In this document: positions 32,813 to 43,510 of the stretch, piece by piece | Position numbering within the stretch: the first letter of the stretch is position 1 | How the letters are laid out: each line of letters begins with the position of its first letter | NCBI GenBank assembly: GCA_949316235.1 | Contig: OX438749.1 | Location: forward strand, 9,752,914-9,816,913 | Source: Oegoconia quadripuncta | Taxonomy: Eukaryota; Arthropoda; Insecta; Lepidoptera; Autostichidae | Length of the DNA: 64,000 bases | Direction of reading: 5' to 3' | Position numbers and translations under genes: made by a program | The notes under the pieces: generated by a model | The model's input: the letters and a program-made list of their open reading frames with translations, nothing else | What the model was told of the DNA's origin: nothing | The model's database searches: none

Positions 32813-33439
32813 GTTTCCAAATTCAAAATCACTATTTCCCCTGGATTATTAAACAGTAAACCAGATTTCGTAACTAAGCTATTTTCATACTTCAAATTAG
32901 CTCGTCAAGAAGATGCTTAATTTTCTGTCTTGTGATTGCGGATGTATTGGGAATATTTCATAGCATTTTTGAGAAAATAAGAATTTTAAAAAGAAAATAA
33001 ACTACTCGCATGGACATAAATTCTATTTCTAAAGCTTCCATTTCCTTCGTTCTTTGTCATGGAGACGAATGGTCCACTATCCAGACAACAGCAACGAAAT
33101 GGCGTTCCCTACAAGGACATCAGAAAATTTAATTTAAAATGTGCGCTATTTAATGAAAATTTATTACCTGCGATATGAAGACTTATAACTGTAAGATATT
33201 ATGCATTATTATGACGATATCTTAGATACACACACCCATTTAGCAGTCAAATACCCCTCTTTTTGCGTCGGGGTTAATAAAATATATATAATTGGTGTAT
33301 TTATTCACAACATAACATACATAAAAAACACCAATTAGCCTATTAGATAGTCTATCGATAATGAGCTGTTTAGGTATATAGCTAAAACTTTTTATATAAT
33401 GTAAATGTATAGTTATGGGTTCCGCCAAATAAATAAATT
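32813..33439. other. Nothing recognised
   Basis: Unassigned AT-rich sequence. Confidence 0.35.
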
Positions 33440-33585
33440 TGAACCTACTCCCGTGAATCCTAGAAGCGACTAAGGGATTTTACACCACAACCATTTTCGA
33501 CGTTCCACCGACATTGCATTTTATTTCTAAAGGCGAGTCATGGATATTGATCACCTCATTTGGGTCGTGACTATATGGTAAGACT
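33440..33585. repeat. Repeat family F, diverged
   Basis: CTCCCGTGAATCCTAGAAGC and CTCATTTGGGTCGTGACTAT correspond to the start and end blocks of family F, with the middle much shortened. Confidence 0.4.
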
Positions 33586-33833
33586 GCATATTATAGAATA
33601 GTACAAAATAATATTATTTTTTAATATAATTGTAATGTTGATTCATTGACATCCTGTAGACCACTTTTCAAGGATTTGAACATTTTGACAGAACCATGTT
33701 TATATATCCACGAATTGTATCTTTGTTAAAAATCATCCAAACATGTTCCAAAAGCGAATTGAAAGTTGTAACTTTAATACTAGGTTAAAAAAAAAATAGT
33801 ACAAATAGCTATCAAATTGCTATAAGAATATAT

Positions 33834-33930
33834 AACACATTAAATGATAATATGAAATCTCTGCCCTTAGAAATACCCAAAAGAAAATTTAAACTGTGGC
33901 TGACACAATGCTGTTTTTACTGTAGATGAA
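33834..33930 (+). pseudogene. LINE C-terminus (jockey/CR1-like)
   Basis: The frame reads MKSLPLEIPKRKFKLWLTQC then CFY. The order S-L-P, K-R-K-F-K-x-W-L, C-F-Y is typical of the end of jockey/CR1-like ORF2 proteins. The upstream part is lost, and the presumed 3' UTR extends to roughly 34230. Confidence 0.55.
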
Positions 33931-33999
33931 TATTTTGATTTTTACAAATACCCAAAGCTATGAATACAATTTGATTATTACCTACATAACTATTTAATT

Positions 34000-34075
34000 T
34001 TGACTTCTGTGAATTTGACATTGTAACTAAATTATTATTGACTTCTCTGAACCTGACATTTTAACTAAATAATTA
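34000..34075. repeat. 38-bp tandem duplication
   Basis: TTGACTTCTGTGAATTTGAC... (34000-34037) is followed directly by TTGACTTCTCTGAACCTGAC... (34038-34075). The units differ at only a few positions. It sits in the presumed LINE 3' UTR. Confidence 0.75.
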
Positions 34076-34230
34076 ATGTAACTACGAACAATGTGCATGT
34101 GTAATATAATATGTGTATAATCGTTAATTAAATGTGTAAATATAATTAAATTTTGCATGCCAGTGTTTGGTAAAATGTGTGAATCTTTATATATATGAAT
34201 GAGATCTATATTTAGAGCAAAATAAATGTA

Positions 34231-35279
34231 CCTATTTGAATTGGAATACAAAAGTTTTTTCGCAACCCCGAATGATGAATCTTTAGAGTAATAGCAACAA
34301 ACAGCTGCCGATTTTATCACAAAAATAAATGGGCTCCTTTACCACCCTTGCTTTAACTGCACCTAGTCTAAAGGAGAAGATAATAATCATTTGCAGAGTT
34401 CCAGCTAAATTGGACATTAAGGAGCACTATGCCATAATGTAGAGGCAAGGTGCGCGTCGTAAAACGGCAATTTTGCATAAAATTCGAGCAAAGTGCATCT
34501 TAAAGCTGTCTTATATTGGTCGTATTCCAATATTTTTCATTGTATGGATATTGGAATGGTAGATCGGATGTAGTTTGGTTCATATATTAATATTTCTTTT
34601 AGGAGAAAGAAAGGACAGATCTAATTTTTTACGTTATCAGTTTATGTCACTTAAACCTAAATTATTTTTTTAATAGTTTTTCTGAGTATTTTTCAAATTT
34701 TCTCTGCATGACCTGGCTGGTTTTACTATTATTATAAACATGGAATCCGATATATGTATCTTTGCAAATAGCGCTGTTTAACACTCTCAAGACGTAACTT
34801 TTGAGTTCTTCCAAGAGACTGATACAGACAGCTGCAGCTTCCTTAATACCTTTGAAATGTTCGAAGCGATAATCACATTTATCATGTAAAGAGGACTAAC
34901 CACTCAAAAACGAACCCGCCATCGACTTAAGGGTTTTCACCTCATTTTTTATGCAGATTGACTTCAGAAAGTTTTCATAACGGAGGCGGGCTGAGTCTTA
35001 ACTCGCTTTGTAGTTGCACCAGCCACGCGCAAATTAAAAGTCGGGCTTGATTGACCTTCCCCTTAACAACTTTAAGTATTCTTGACCTAGTTGCAAGATA
35101 TTGGCCGAGTAATCGAACGATGCTGTTGCTGATGTAAGTTACTGAATTTGGTGTTATGCTGTCGAGAAACCTTTTCAAAGATTTCGTTATAGTCCAACTA
35201 AGATTTGAGGTCTTCGTTGTTATTTGTTTTTTGTCTCATTATATATTTGTGTAGATTTTACACTGTCTTTACTAATCTG
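34231..35279. other. Unassigned stretch, possible repeat family N
   Basis: ACCTCATTTTTTATGCAGATTG (about 34938) and AGAAACCTTTTCAAAGATTT (about 35165) have counterparts in the same order at 44.39-44.57 kb. A diverged shared element is likely, but its class is unknown. A 67-codon minus frame (34975-35178) has no recognised motif. Confidence 0.35.
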
Positions 35280-35284
35280 CCTAC

Positions 35285-35490
35285 TCACCATGTTGATTCC
35301 CCATGAAAAACGACGGATGTTATATGTTTACCGGGGTTGTGTACGTGTTTGTATGCAGTATTTGTACGGATGAATCTCAATAACGCGTAATCCCATTTAA
35401 ATGTGATTTCTTTTATATTAAAGATTAAATTATGGCAAAGATTTTTAGGTAAGCTTAAGGAAAATAGGTTGGGTCGTTTCGAAGATATTT
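35285..35490. repeat. Repeat family I
   Basis: Contains ATGAAAAACGACGGATGTTA, GTGTACGTGTTTGTATGCAG and CGAAGATATTTAGCTTTAAC, the blocks shared with other family I pieces. Confidence 0.5.
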
Positions 35491-35504
35491 AGCTTTAACA
35501 TAGC

Positions 35505-36136
35505 AAGTTGAAGTGGCGTGGCCAGGGCACATAGCTTGAAGAACTCATGGTCCGGGGGGTATTAAAGTTCTCGAGTGGAGGCCACGTACCCGCAAGCACA
35601 AATACACGACGTCCACTCACTAGGTGGACAAACGACCTGATAAAGGTCGCAGGAAAATTCTGGATGCTGACCGCTTCGGTCGCTCTGGAATTCTATGAGG
35701 GATAATAATAGGGTCTTTACCTATGAAATTGCCATTCTGCAGTACTGGCCATTTCAAATCAAAATAATTTTTGTTTGGCTAAGAATTCTAATTTCAAATT
35801 AATTTTAATTTAAAAACATGGAATTCTTTTTCCAAAAGTAGTCATTTGTTTATTGATTAGTGTTACATTTTCATCGCATTTCAATCTTTTTCGTCATCAT
35901 GGATACGTTAAAAATTCGAGTAATTATGGAATATAAGTACCGTCGTGGCAGCAACGCGGCACAAGCGGCACGCAACATCAACGACGTTTACGGAGCTAAC
36001 ACTACAAACCAACGCACCACCTGTTATTGGTTTGCTCGCTTCCGTTCTGGGAATTTCGATCTGAAAAATGAACCTCGCGGTCGTCCGAAGACTTTGGTCG
36101 ACACTGACGAAAATTGCTGATATGATGATGATGATA
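35505..36136 (+). pseudogene. RTE-like 3' end split by mariner DNA
   Basis: From about 35509 the plus strand encodes pieces of the same C-terminus as at 53.1-53.5 kb (LKWRG..., KVLEWRP-like, RRPLTRWTNDLIKVAGKFW). It ends near TCTGGAATTCTATGAGGG (35700). The family's last block, GCTGATATGATGATGATGAT, reappears at 36116-36135, after the mariner segment. About 35 bp of RTE between these points is missing. Confidence 0.65.
35707..36118 (+). pseudogene. Mariner transposase, N-terminal part
   Basis: The frame opens at ATG 35899 and runs to a stop at 36118-36120. It contains IRVIMEYKYRRGSNAAQAAR, then TNQRTTCYWFARFRSGNFDL and NEPRGRPKTLVD. That is the N-terminal DNA-binding region (paired helix-turn-helix, GRPK linker) of mariner transposases of the SETMAR-related type. 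About 72 of roughly 345 residues remain; the catalytic DDD domain is absent, and the last residue and stop come from the junction with RTE DNA. The 5' end GGGTCTTTACCTATGAAATT (from 35710) is the terminal inverted repeat, shared with the MITEs at 39.8 and 50.0 kb. The surviving frame has no stop, so the loss of the 3' part was probably not very old. Confidence 0.8.
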
Positions 36137-36184
36137 GACCTTCGATGGTTTTCTAGATTTTTAGTTTATTGTTATATTAATCTA

Positions 36185-36465
36185 ACCGAGAAAATTTTTA
36201 AAGATCATGTCAAAATTACATTAGCAAAAAAGGTTATTATAAAATTAGTGACTATCTGAATGACAAACACGCTTGGTGTACTTCGACTAGCTCCCCAAAA
36301 TTATAAAATTGTATTAGTTATATACTTCATTAAAAAAAAAGAACAACAATGATCCTGTGGGTTTCTTGCGCCGCTTCTTTTCCCACAGATGATTTGCCTC
36401 TCCGAAGCGGTAGTAGCTTGGACATACCGACTGACAGATAAATGCAATAAACCTTTTTTTTTCCA
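36185..36465 (+). pseudogene. LINE C-terminus and 3' UTR (YYKISDYLNDK type)
   Basis: FKDHVKITLAKK in one frame continues as GYYKISDYLNDKHAW in another, with a frameshift in the A run near 36228. This is the well-known end of jockey-like ORF2. The UTR GTGGGTTTCTTGCGCCGCTT and AAGCGGTAGTAGCTTGGACA then leads to ATGCAATAAACC and a poly(T)-rich stretch. Confidence 0.75.
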
Positions 36466-36820
36466 GTACATTTAAATTGACATTCAACAAATGATATCAT
36501 GTATCTTACGTTGAAATACTTAAATGCTTGAAGTTTGATTGCAATATTTTTTTTTGATTAACTAGATAGAACCTACCCACGCACTGTTCATTGGTGTCTG
36601 ATCAATACGCAGAATGTTGCCTGTACTCCCAGTTGCATTTATCGTTAGCAACGTTTCTCTGGCGCATCAGCTCTTTGCTGACAGGAAGGTGTCACTCAAA
36701 TCTCGTCAGACTGCTTCTGGCTGGCGGCTGACGTAATGCGGTGATGCGACATGTAACGTGTAACAAGGTGTGTCTTATGTTACAAAGATTTATTATGGCT
36801 TCTAAAATTGTAATATAGCT
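36466..36820. other. Nothing recognised
   Basis: A GC-richer piece (36560-36740) has no open frame or matched element. Confidence 0.35.
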
Positions 36821-37027
36821 AATACAGTTCCATCTAGAACACATAGTAGAAATGCATGTCGTTTGTTTGCTACCACCACATGTCGAACCAATGCTGGTAA
36901 ACGTTCACCTATATATAGACTGGTTAACACATATAATAACAATTTCAACTCAATAGACATTATAGCTACCCGAATAGGTATATTCAAAAAAAAATTGTTA
37001 CTTGAAATTAAAAATATAGTTACCTAA
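36821..37027 (+). pseudogene. LINE C-terminus (RTNAGKRSPIYRLVN type)
   Basis: The frame is open from about 36821 to TAA 37025-37027 and reads ...TCRTNAGKRSPIYRLVNTYN... ending FKKKLLLEIKNIVT. This matches the C-terminus of a lepidopteran jockey/CR1-like LINE. The 3' UTR runs to a long poly(A) at 37308-37328. The intact frame and long poly(A) point to a relatively young, 5'-truncated insertion. Confidence 0.7.
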
Positions 37028-37328
37028 ATGTAAATTCAAAATTAATTATTTCTGTAGTTGTTTATTATATTAATTAGTAGCTGGTTACAAATCTGTTCAT
37101 GCATTATATTTACTTTACTCTTACTCTCTACTCCATATCAACTAATTTACAATAATAATAAATATATTAACAGACTACATACCATCTCTCAATATGTATT
37201 AAAGTAATTAGTGGTTAACGGTGCTGGTGGCACAATTAAATCTAAGTACCTAATGTAAGTTAGTTATAAGTACATATTGTGTTTCACTGTTTGTTGACCC
37301 AAAAAATAAAAAAAAAAAAAAAAAAAAA

Positions 37329-38154
37329 TACGTCAAAGTATTTGTCATTAGAGAGACACCGGTCATGGACCCAGATAGAGCACTACTTTAGTACGCTACT
37401 CTGTGGACCGTGTTTGTAAGTATTTGCATATGGTACCATGACGTGGAGATTATCAACATTGGACATGCAAACTTGTAAGTTAAATCATTTATGTATGGTG
37501 CAACTTTAGCTAAGCCGTTGTACTTATAACGTATAGAATGTCCTGCTACAAACCTGACTTTTGCTACCACCACCTTCGGATGCTTCGTGGCGTCTGTATA
37601 CCGGTTACACTTCTTCAGTTGTGGGTGTTCTCAAGGATATTTTTTCATACATTCATTCAATTACGATCTCAAATATAAACATAAAAAAGGAAAAAAAAAT
37701 GAAAAAATACACTTTTTCAGGAAAATTCGAACGTATGCGTATTTAGATATTTTTTTTATTTAGTTAAAGCAATTACTCAGTTCAACAGTATTAGTACACT
37801 ATCGAATTACGACCCCGTAGCATGTGAGAGTGGGATAGTTATATATTTTGTCCAAGCGTATGAGCAGTACAAACGTTTATAGCGCCTGTCATGCTACTAG
37901 TACAGGTGAAGCTAAAAAGGTTACATTCATGATTTGCTGAAAAAAAAAATACTTTGTATTATGCAGGCCCATATTCTCTGTTTTAGACTGTATTGGATCG
38001 GGAATGTCTGTGCTTTAATACGTCTATTTGGTTCTCGCAACTTCTCTTTGGGTCTTCTAGAATGTGCATATGTGGTAAAGCTCGTTTTTGCTACTCAATG
38101 GAATACATGTAGTACTTAAATGTCTACGAATTTTACAACTGGATATCATAATAA
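37329..38154. other. Nothing recognised
   Basis: About 800 bp without element or gene. Short open frames on both strands have no motif. Confidence 0.35.
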
Positions 38155-38290
38155 TAATTATTATTATTAAATTATTTATTGCACACAAAAATAAAATACA
38201 AAGAACATTTAACATAGATGATGAAGTGTACAAAGACGGTCTTATCGCTGATAACGATTTCTTCCAGACAACCTCAGTTGAAGAAGCTTT
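38155..38290 (-). repeat. LINE 3' tail (family J)
   Basis: AATTATTTATTGCACACAAAAA and GACGGTCTTATCGCTGATAACGA...TCCAGACAACC are the reversed J tail as at 1.94 kb. An (ATT)n run marks the insertion edge. Confidence 0.6.
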
Positions 38291-38296
38291 TTATAA

Positions 38297-38465
38297 ATTA
38301 CTAGCTTCGACATGGAATAACTTTATCGTGGATGTCTTTAATTTATTTATACTGTATCTTTAATTTATTTGTCCTATGTCTTAATCCGTTATATTCTACC
38401 AAATTTCAACCAAAGCCGTTTTGCCGTGATTGAGCAACAAACATCGAAACTTTTGCATTTATAAA
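38297..38465 (+). repeat. Repeat family C, shortened
   Basis: ACTAGCTTCGACATGGAATA, CTATGTCTTAATCCG and TTGCCGTGATTGAGCAACAA are in family C order. The (CAAA) microsatellite is reduced to one unit. Confidence 0.65.
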
Positions 38466-38512
38466 TTACCCAGGGTTAAAATTACTTAGGGTTAAAATTA
38501 CTTAGGGTTAAA
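38465..38512. repeat. Three 16-bp tandem units
   Basis: ATTAC(CC/TT)AGGGTTAAA occurs three times without a gap. The unit includes TTAGGG-like sequence but is not the insect telomere repeat (TTAGG)n. Confidence 0.8.
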
Positions 38513-38590
38513 ATTCCCTCTACTGTAACTAAAGTTAAGCTGTTGCTCGGAATAGTCTACCACAGATTTATTAGCAGGACCGATCGATCT

Positions 38591-39003
38591 AACCACCTCC
38601 GAGGCTCAATACAAACAACATAGGATTTACGAATCGGAGGTCGCGGATTCGATCCCCAGCGGGGTATATACTTAGTAATCGGTTTGGTTGGTGGTAGGGC
38701 ATTTAAATATCCGCCTGGCTAACTACCACCATCTTATCTAAATCTGCCGCCAAACAGCAATTATACCAGTACGCTTCTACGTTCGGCCTCATCTTCACGT
38801 AAGTGTTAGAAGAGTCTTTCTTGGTTACCTATCTAATTTCACTAGCTGTGTAAAAATTACATAAACATTAGATTAGATAAGATAGCCAGTCCCCCAAATA
38901 AGATGGGGTTTCTGGGTCAGTACGTTACCACCTTCGGCTTCATCTTCACTTAAGATCAGGAGTGATTAAGGACAGTGCTAACCCGTTGAGCATAAAAAAA
39001 AAA
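38591..39003 (+). repeat. SINE A, rearranged composite
   Basis: Head AACCACCTCCGAGGCTCAAT with B box GGATTCGATCCCCAGC and the body to AAACAGCAA. A CAGTACGCTTCTACGTTCGG piece and about 65 bp of other sequence follow. Then the 3' half repeats from GATAAGATAGCCAGTCCCCC to an A tail. Either two copies were joined or one copy was partly duplicated. Confidence 0.75.
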
Positions 39004-39639
39004 GATCTCAAGCCTTTTTAAACGCCATTTTATTCACTATATAAACTTCTTAAAATAGGAGCAAAATATGCTGCTTGTCGACAGAAAGAGGTAACGAATA
39101 TGGTATACACCAACTTTTACCAAACTTCTTTCACACATGTTGGAAAAGCTACCTCAAGAAAGTTCATGACGTTAAATATTTAACGTCACTTGTTACAAAC
39201 TAGTTTTATCTAACAGAATATCTTGTGTAACAACTTATATACACACTGACGGGACCACATTAAAGATTAAGTTGGATAACCACGACAATGCAGATCCATA
39301 CACACCGCATTGACATTCAGCACGAATTAAAAAAACAACTGCCGTCGTTGTGCTTAATTGACATGCAAGTGACAACCCTAGCTCGTGAATCATGAATGTT
39401 CTCGAACAAGGGAATCGGCTTGCCTCATACGTTATTCAGGAACTATTTACTGTGACTCGAAAACCGATCTTTACACCCTCAATTCAGCAAGCGTCTATCT
39501 AAGTCAATCAGTGGTAATGTGGTTTTAGTCTACATGTGCTCCATGTAAATCAGTCTAACCAAGTCTTGCAAATCACATTGTTCTATGAGAACTCAAATTC
39601 ATACTATCATTATCAACAGGGTTGATATATATGCTGCAT
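39004..39639. other. Nothing recognised
   Basis: Unassigned. A short inverted repeat (TTAACGTCA/TGACGTTAA) lies near 39167-39187. Confidence 0.35.
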
Positions 39640-39815
39640 GCAAAAAGAATAGAACCAACCAGTCTCTTCAACAGTACCAGTAATAGGCGACTATGGGGAC
39701 TCAATAGATTTGCACGTTTTAACGGTGACGGGCTCACCTCCATATCGCGTGTGCATTTCTGTATATTTCAAAACGTTTTCATTGTTTCAGGCATTAAACT
39801 TTTGGATCGATCTCC
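39640..39815. repeat. Repeat family F, 3'-truncated
   Basis: AAAAAGAATAGAACCAACCA and GACGGGCTCACCTCCATATC follow family F, but the CATTTGGGATAAAGG end is missing where the mariner-type MITE begins. Confidence 0.6.
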
Positions 39816-39822
39816 CATTTTA

Positions 39823-40127
39823 ATGACCTATGAAATTGGCGTTTTGTATGAAGAATTTTATTAAGACTGTTTTCTCCATACAAGAATTTTTGTTTTTTTT
39901 TTTGGGAACGGCAAATCCAAATTTAGCTAAACTTTGTGTGTATTATCGGATAACATTAAGTTAAGTATAGGCAGCGTTAATTTTTAAAAGTAACCGCTTT
40001 ATAAAAGTTTCAGCGAATCTAAGGAATGATTATTGGAAGCACATGAATATAACTTTGAAAATCGCAGAAATTCGTACATATGATTAACGAAGAAAAAAAA
40101 ACTCCAATGTCATAGGTAAAGACCCAA
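39823..40127. mobile_element. Mariner-type MITE, copy 1
   Basis: The left end (ATGACCTATGAAATTGGCG) and right end (reverse complement TTGGGTCTTTACCTATGACA) are inverted repeats. TA lies on both sides. The interior matches the element at 49994-50415 closely (GGGAACGGCAAATCCAAATT; TAAGTATAGGCAGCGTTAAT) but lacks about 110 bp. It has no coding capacity. The left terminus is damaged. Confidence 0.7.
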
Positions 40128-40814
40128 TACTAATTAACATTTTTTTATACCAATTGGGTTCTTTAAGGGTCTCATTTTGTTACCAAAGTATAAGAAATAT
40201 ATTTTAGACTATCACGGAATCTTGCATCATTTTATGCCCCCATTCGTATGTTCCCATATTCGCATCCGCATTCGCGCTATATGTTTTGAAATATTTGCAT
40301 CTGCATTCGCTGACACTACATTCTCAACATGTCTCAAAATAGATAGGCAAGATTTTTCTGTAGGTGTGGTAAGTCGTAACGATGTATTGGCCCGTGAAGA
40401 GCAAAATGCATCAAGTTAAAGGCATCATGTAATTCTATCCATATATACGCACTTCACATAATCCTATTTAATTCCATAATTGCTTTCGTTTTTCACAAGG
40501 GTGAGACTATAGAAAACGATATTGAAAGCGAAATAGTTTGAATTTTAAATAGACATATCGTTTGAGATAACAGCCCCTGTTTTAAGAGGAAACATTGGGA
40601 ACATCATTCACTGAAATCTAATTGGAGTGAGCTCCCCGCTGTCGAGACTTGAGTATATCACGTGTATAGGTGTTTATTATTAAATTCGTACATTCGAATG
40701 ATTAATTATATTGAGGTGTTTTAAGGTGATATAAGACGAGTTGAGGTGAGAATTATATAATTTAACTTTAATTTTAGTTAATTATATCTGGTGACACTGA
40801 TACAAGCGGCCCTT
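40128..40814. other. Unassigned, with a CATTCGCATCCG-rich patch
   Basis: Near 40240-40310 ATTCGCATCCGCATTCGC and ATTTGCATCTGCATTCGC form a degenerate hexamer-like array. An 80-codon frame over it reads RIRIRA and is probably non-coding. Confidence 0.35.
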
Positions 40815-41200
40815 TCATTACCCGACGGCGTAAGAAAGGAGGGTAATGTTTTTCAAGTGTGTTTGTATGTATGTATATAAGTATATATGTATGTGAGTCC
40901 GGTCCTTTGGTACATCCTGTGGCCTTAACGGATTAACCGATTTCGAAGTGCATGAGTGTCGTAAAATTCTTCTTTATACCTGCACCTCATTCATTTGGAC
41001 GAAATATATAATTATCCCACTCTCACGTCGCGTCGCGCGTGACTAACAATGTCATGCTACATGTCAGACTAACAATGGCTGGAGTATCATTGGATACGCT
41101 TTATAATAAAAAATCCAACACTGCTTCCGCAAAATAGAATATGCTGTCTGGTTTTTTGGTTTTTAAATACTTCAATCGTTATTTAGATAGTTTTTATTTT
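40815..41200 (+). repeat. Repeat family H
   Basis: ACCCGACGGCGTAAGAAAGG, TGTTTGTATGTATGTATATA, GGATTAACCGATTTCGAAGTG, and later TTTGGTTTTTAAATACTTCA. The 49.2 kb copy has the same order. Confidence 0.55.
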
Positions 41201-41906
41201 TAATTTCCATTTGGCGCTCGTTCGTAGGGGTTGGTAGGATCTGTTGTTAATGTTTGTGTCTATATCGCATGCATGAAGAGAGAGTGCCCCTGATTGCCTG
41301 TTACGATACGCCGCGGCGGCGACTCCACCCGAGCACCTTTTTTCTTGTTATGAACAATACGGTAACGGCCGCACGCGTTCACAAATAATGCATAAATAAT
41401 TTTGGGAAAATTCATTGGAGGATTCTCTAGGATGCTCTAAACCTCAAAATGTCCAGGGCGCTGGAAGGAATTCACTGCATTGTGAGTAGTAATATGTCTT
41501 AAGTTTACCACAAAAATTCTACCTCAGAACCAGCGTCCATCCGCATCCGCATGGTGGGGTCTTATCTAGGTGTCGAAGGGAATTGGTATTTTTATTACTT
41601 GGCGCCATTAATTAATAAAGACATTATAATTAATAAAGTACATTAAACTTATTTTTTTAGAATTGTACAGAATTCCAGCTATTCAACTAATTGTTAAACA
41701 AGTCTCCGCCAACGACAATATAACTTTAAATATTCAAGTCTGCTTTCTTAACCTCTCCGCGTTTTTGACTTCTCCAAAAACGCCTCCTTTTCTGTCCAGC
41801 GGACAGAACTCTCATTTTGTAAAAATTTAGATAGAGTTAATCGCTTATCGAGTTTATCTTACCATAGTCTTTTTACTGGTAAAACTCGTTTACAAACGTT
41901 GTTTTC
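41201..41906. other. Unassigned stretch
   Basis: Contains a GC-rich patch (about 41300-41380, GATACGCCGCGGCGGCGACT). It may be the rest of the family H element. No open frame of note. Confidence 0.35.
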
Positions 41907-42231
41907 TTTTTTATGCACAACGGGTTGGTACTTTACCTCAATCACACCTGATGGTAAGTGAAGATGAGGTCGAAGGTGGAAGCGTACTGACCCGGAAACC
42001 CCTACACATTTGGGGGACTGGCTATCTTTGACAACCGGAATACAAGAATGCTATTAACATTGTTGCTTGGCGGCAGATTTAGATAAGATGGTGGTAGCTA
42101 GCCAGGCGGACATTTAAAATGCCCTACCACCAACTAAACCGAGTACTTAAACATGTACCCCGCTGGGGATCGAACCCGCGACCTCCGAATCGTAAACCCA
42201 ATGTTGTTTACATTGAGCCACGGAGGCGGTT
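41907..42231 (-). repeat. SINE A, full length
   Basis: The most complete copy. The minus strand reads GCCTCCGTGGCTCAATGTAA (A-box side), the B box GGTTCGATCCC (42177-42167), the whole body and the CATAAAAAAG tail. A TTGTTTT heptamer flanks both sides, a likely target duplication. The 70- and 61-codon frames crossing it are SINE artefacts. Confidence 0.9.
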
Positions 42232-42544
42232 ACATTGTTTTGCGGTTTAGATATAAAATAATTATGATTACCTATGGGACATTCGGAATACATGTTCGCA
42301 AGACGCTGCCTTTTTATTACATTAAGATAAAGACTTGACTTTTTGTACAAAAGTTTCATAGTAAAATCAAAGTCAAATATTTCTTTTCATTTTTATTTTT
42401 CAGCTTCAGCGTAAGTAGTTTGCAGTTAGATTTTAATGCAATTGTCAAAATTTTGTAGGTAAATTCTTTATCAGAATACCGCGACGCATTTGACCGTTTT
42501 TTTTTGCTATTCTTTATTTTTTCTCAGTATAATTTTCTTTAAAC

Positions 42545-42655
42545 CCCGACGAAAAACATGTTGTGTTTCACAGCGTTGTACGTGTATATGTGTATGTATC
42601 CAGTCTATCTACTGATGTCTCTCAGTAATTCGTATTCCGATTTGATTTTTTTTTA
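42545..42655. repeat. Repeat family I fragment
   Basis: CCCCGACGAAAAACATGTTG and GTACGTGTATATGTGTATGT are the 5' block of family I. The 3' block lies separately at about 43530-43590. Confidence 0.45.
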
Positions 42656-42765
42656 TGGTTAACTGGATACGCGTTTGACCACAATCTCACCTGATGGGAA
42701 GTGACGATGTGGCGTGAAGCACGCTATCTCAGTAGATGCCATTTTTTTACATTAAGGACTAAAGT
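42656..42765 (+). repeat. LINE 3' UTR fragment
   Basis: GGATACGCGTTTGACCACAA, CACCTGATGGGAAGTGACGA and the following block resemble the fragments near 60.8 kb and 9.25 kb. These are 3' ends of LINEs that carry a CACCTGATGG motif. Confidence 0.4.
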
Positions 42766-42871
42766 TATAAATCGGACGTCGTCATGAAAATTGATCTAGT
42801 TTATACTTCCTGCCAATCGTTTTACACCTCTATGCAAGACTAACTATACTATAAGATCATGCGATGGCATC

Positions 42872-43102
42872 CGTGTTCAGTATAATAACATCTTTCGACA
42901 GTTAATGGGTCTAGACCGGTATTGCGGCGCCTCGGGGATGTTCTTCGAGGCCATGGTGAACACACTTGATGCCATCGTGAGACTAAGGATAGCGTCATTT
43001 ATGGAGAGAGGTCACAGGTGTAACAACGTTATTATAGGGAAGCTCAATAGAAGATTAATTTCGTTAGACGTGTATTGGTACTGGATCAAAGTAGTTACGT
43101 GA
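42872..43102 (+). pseudogene. LINE C-terminus (VQYNNIFRxLMGL type)
   Basis: The frame reads RVQYNNIFRQLMGLDRYCGA then SGMFFEAMVNTLDAIVRLRI and ends at TGA 43100. The sequence V-x-Y-N-N-x-F-R-x-L-x-G-L-x-R-x-C-x-A-S-G-M-F is a conserved C-terminal block of many insect non-LTR retrotransposons. About 76 codons are open. Upstream, YTSCQSFYTSMQD is recognisable in another frame. The 3' UTR ends near 43265 in an ATT repeat. Confidence 0.75.
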
Positions 43103-43262
43103 AATGTTTTTTGTTGACAAATTTTACTACGTAAAATGCAACATACAGTAGGTATTAGGTTATATTTTAATTTTATTTTTACCAGCTTGTTTTTAACTGT
43201 TTTTGTATACCTAATATGGGTTTTGAAATCTGAATTAAAGTTTTATTATTATTATCATTAAG

Positions 43263-43510
43263 CTACTAGCATTCCGCCCGCGGCTTCGCCTACATGAAAT
43301 AACTTCATCGCCTATATGTTAATATGTTAATCCCGCGGGAACTACTCACTTTATCAGCTAAAAAAATATCCTATGTCTTAATTCAGGGTATATACTACCT
43401 ATAAACCAAATTTCATCCAATTCTGTTCGGCCGTTTCGCCGTGATTGAGCAACAAACAAATAAAAAAACAAACAAACATTCAAACTTTCGCATTTATAAA
43501 TATTAGGCTA
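43263..43510 (+). repeat. Repeat family C
   Basis: GCATTCCGCCCGCGGCTTCG, ATCCCGCGGGAACTACTCAC, CGTGATTGAGCAACAAACAA and CAAACTTTCGCATTTATAAA: a near-complete copy. Confidence 0.8.

Noticed and set aside
38465..38512. Interstitial telomere (TTAGG)n
   Set aside because: The period is 16 bp, not 5, and TTAGG occurs once per unit.
42147..42359. Open frames over 42.15-42.36 kb as small proteins
   Set aside because: They translate the SINE A head (AGDRTRDL-type artefact).
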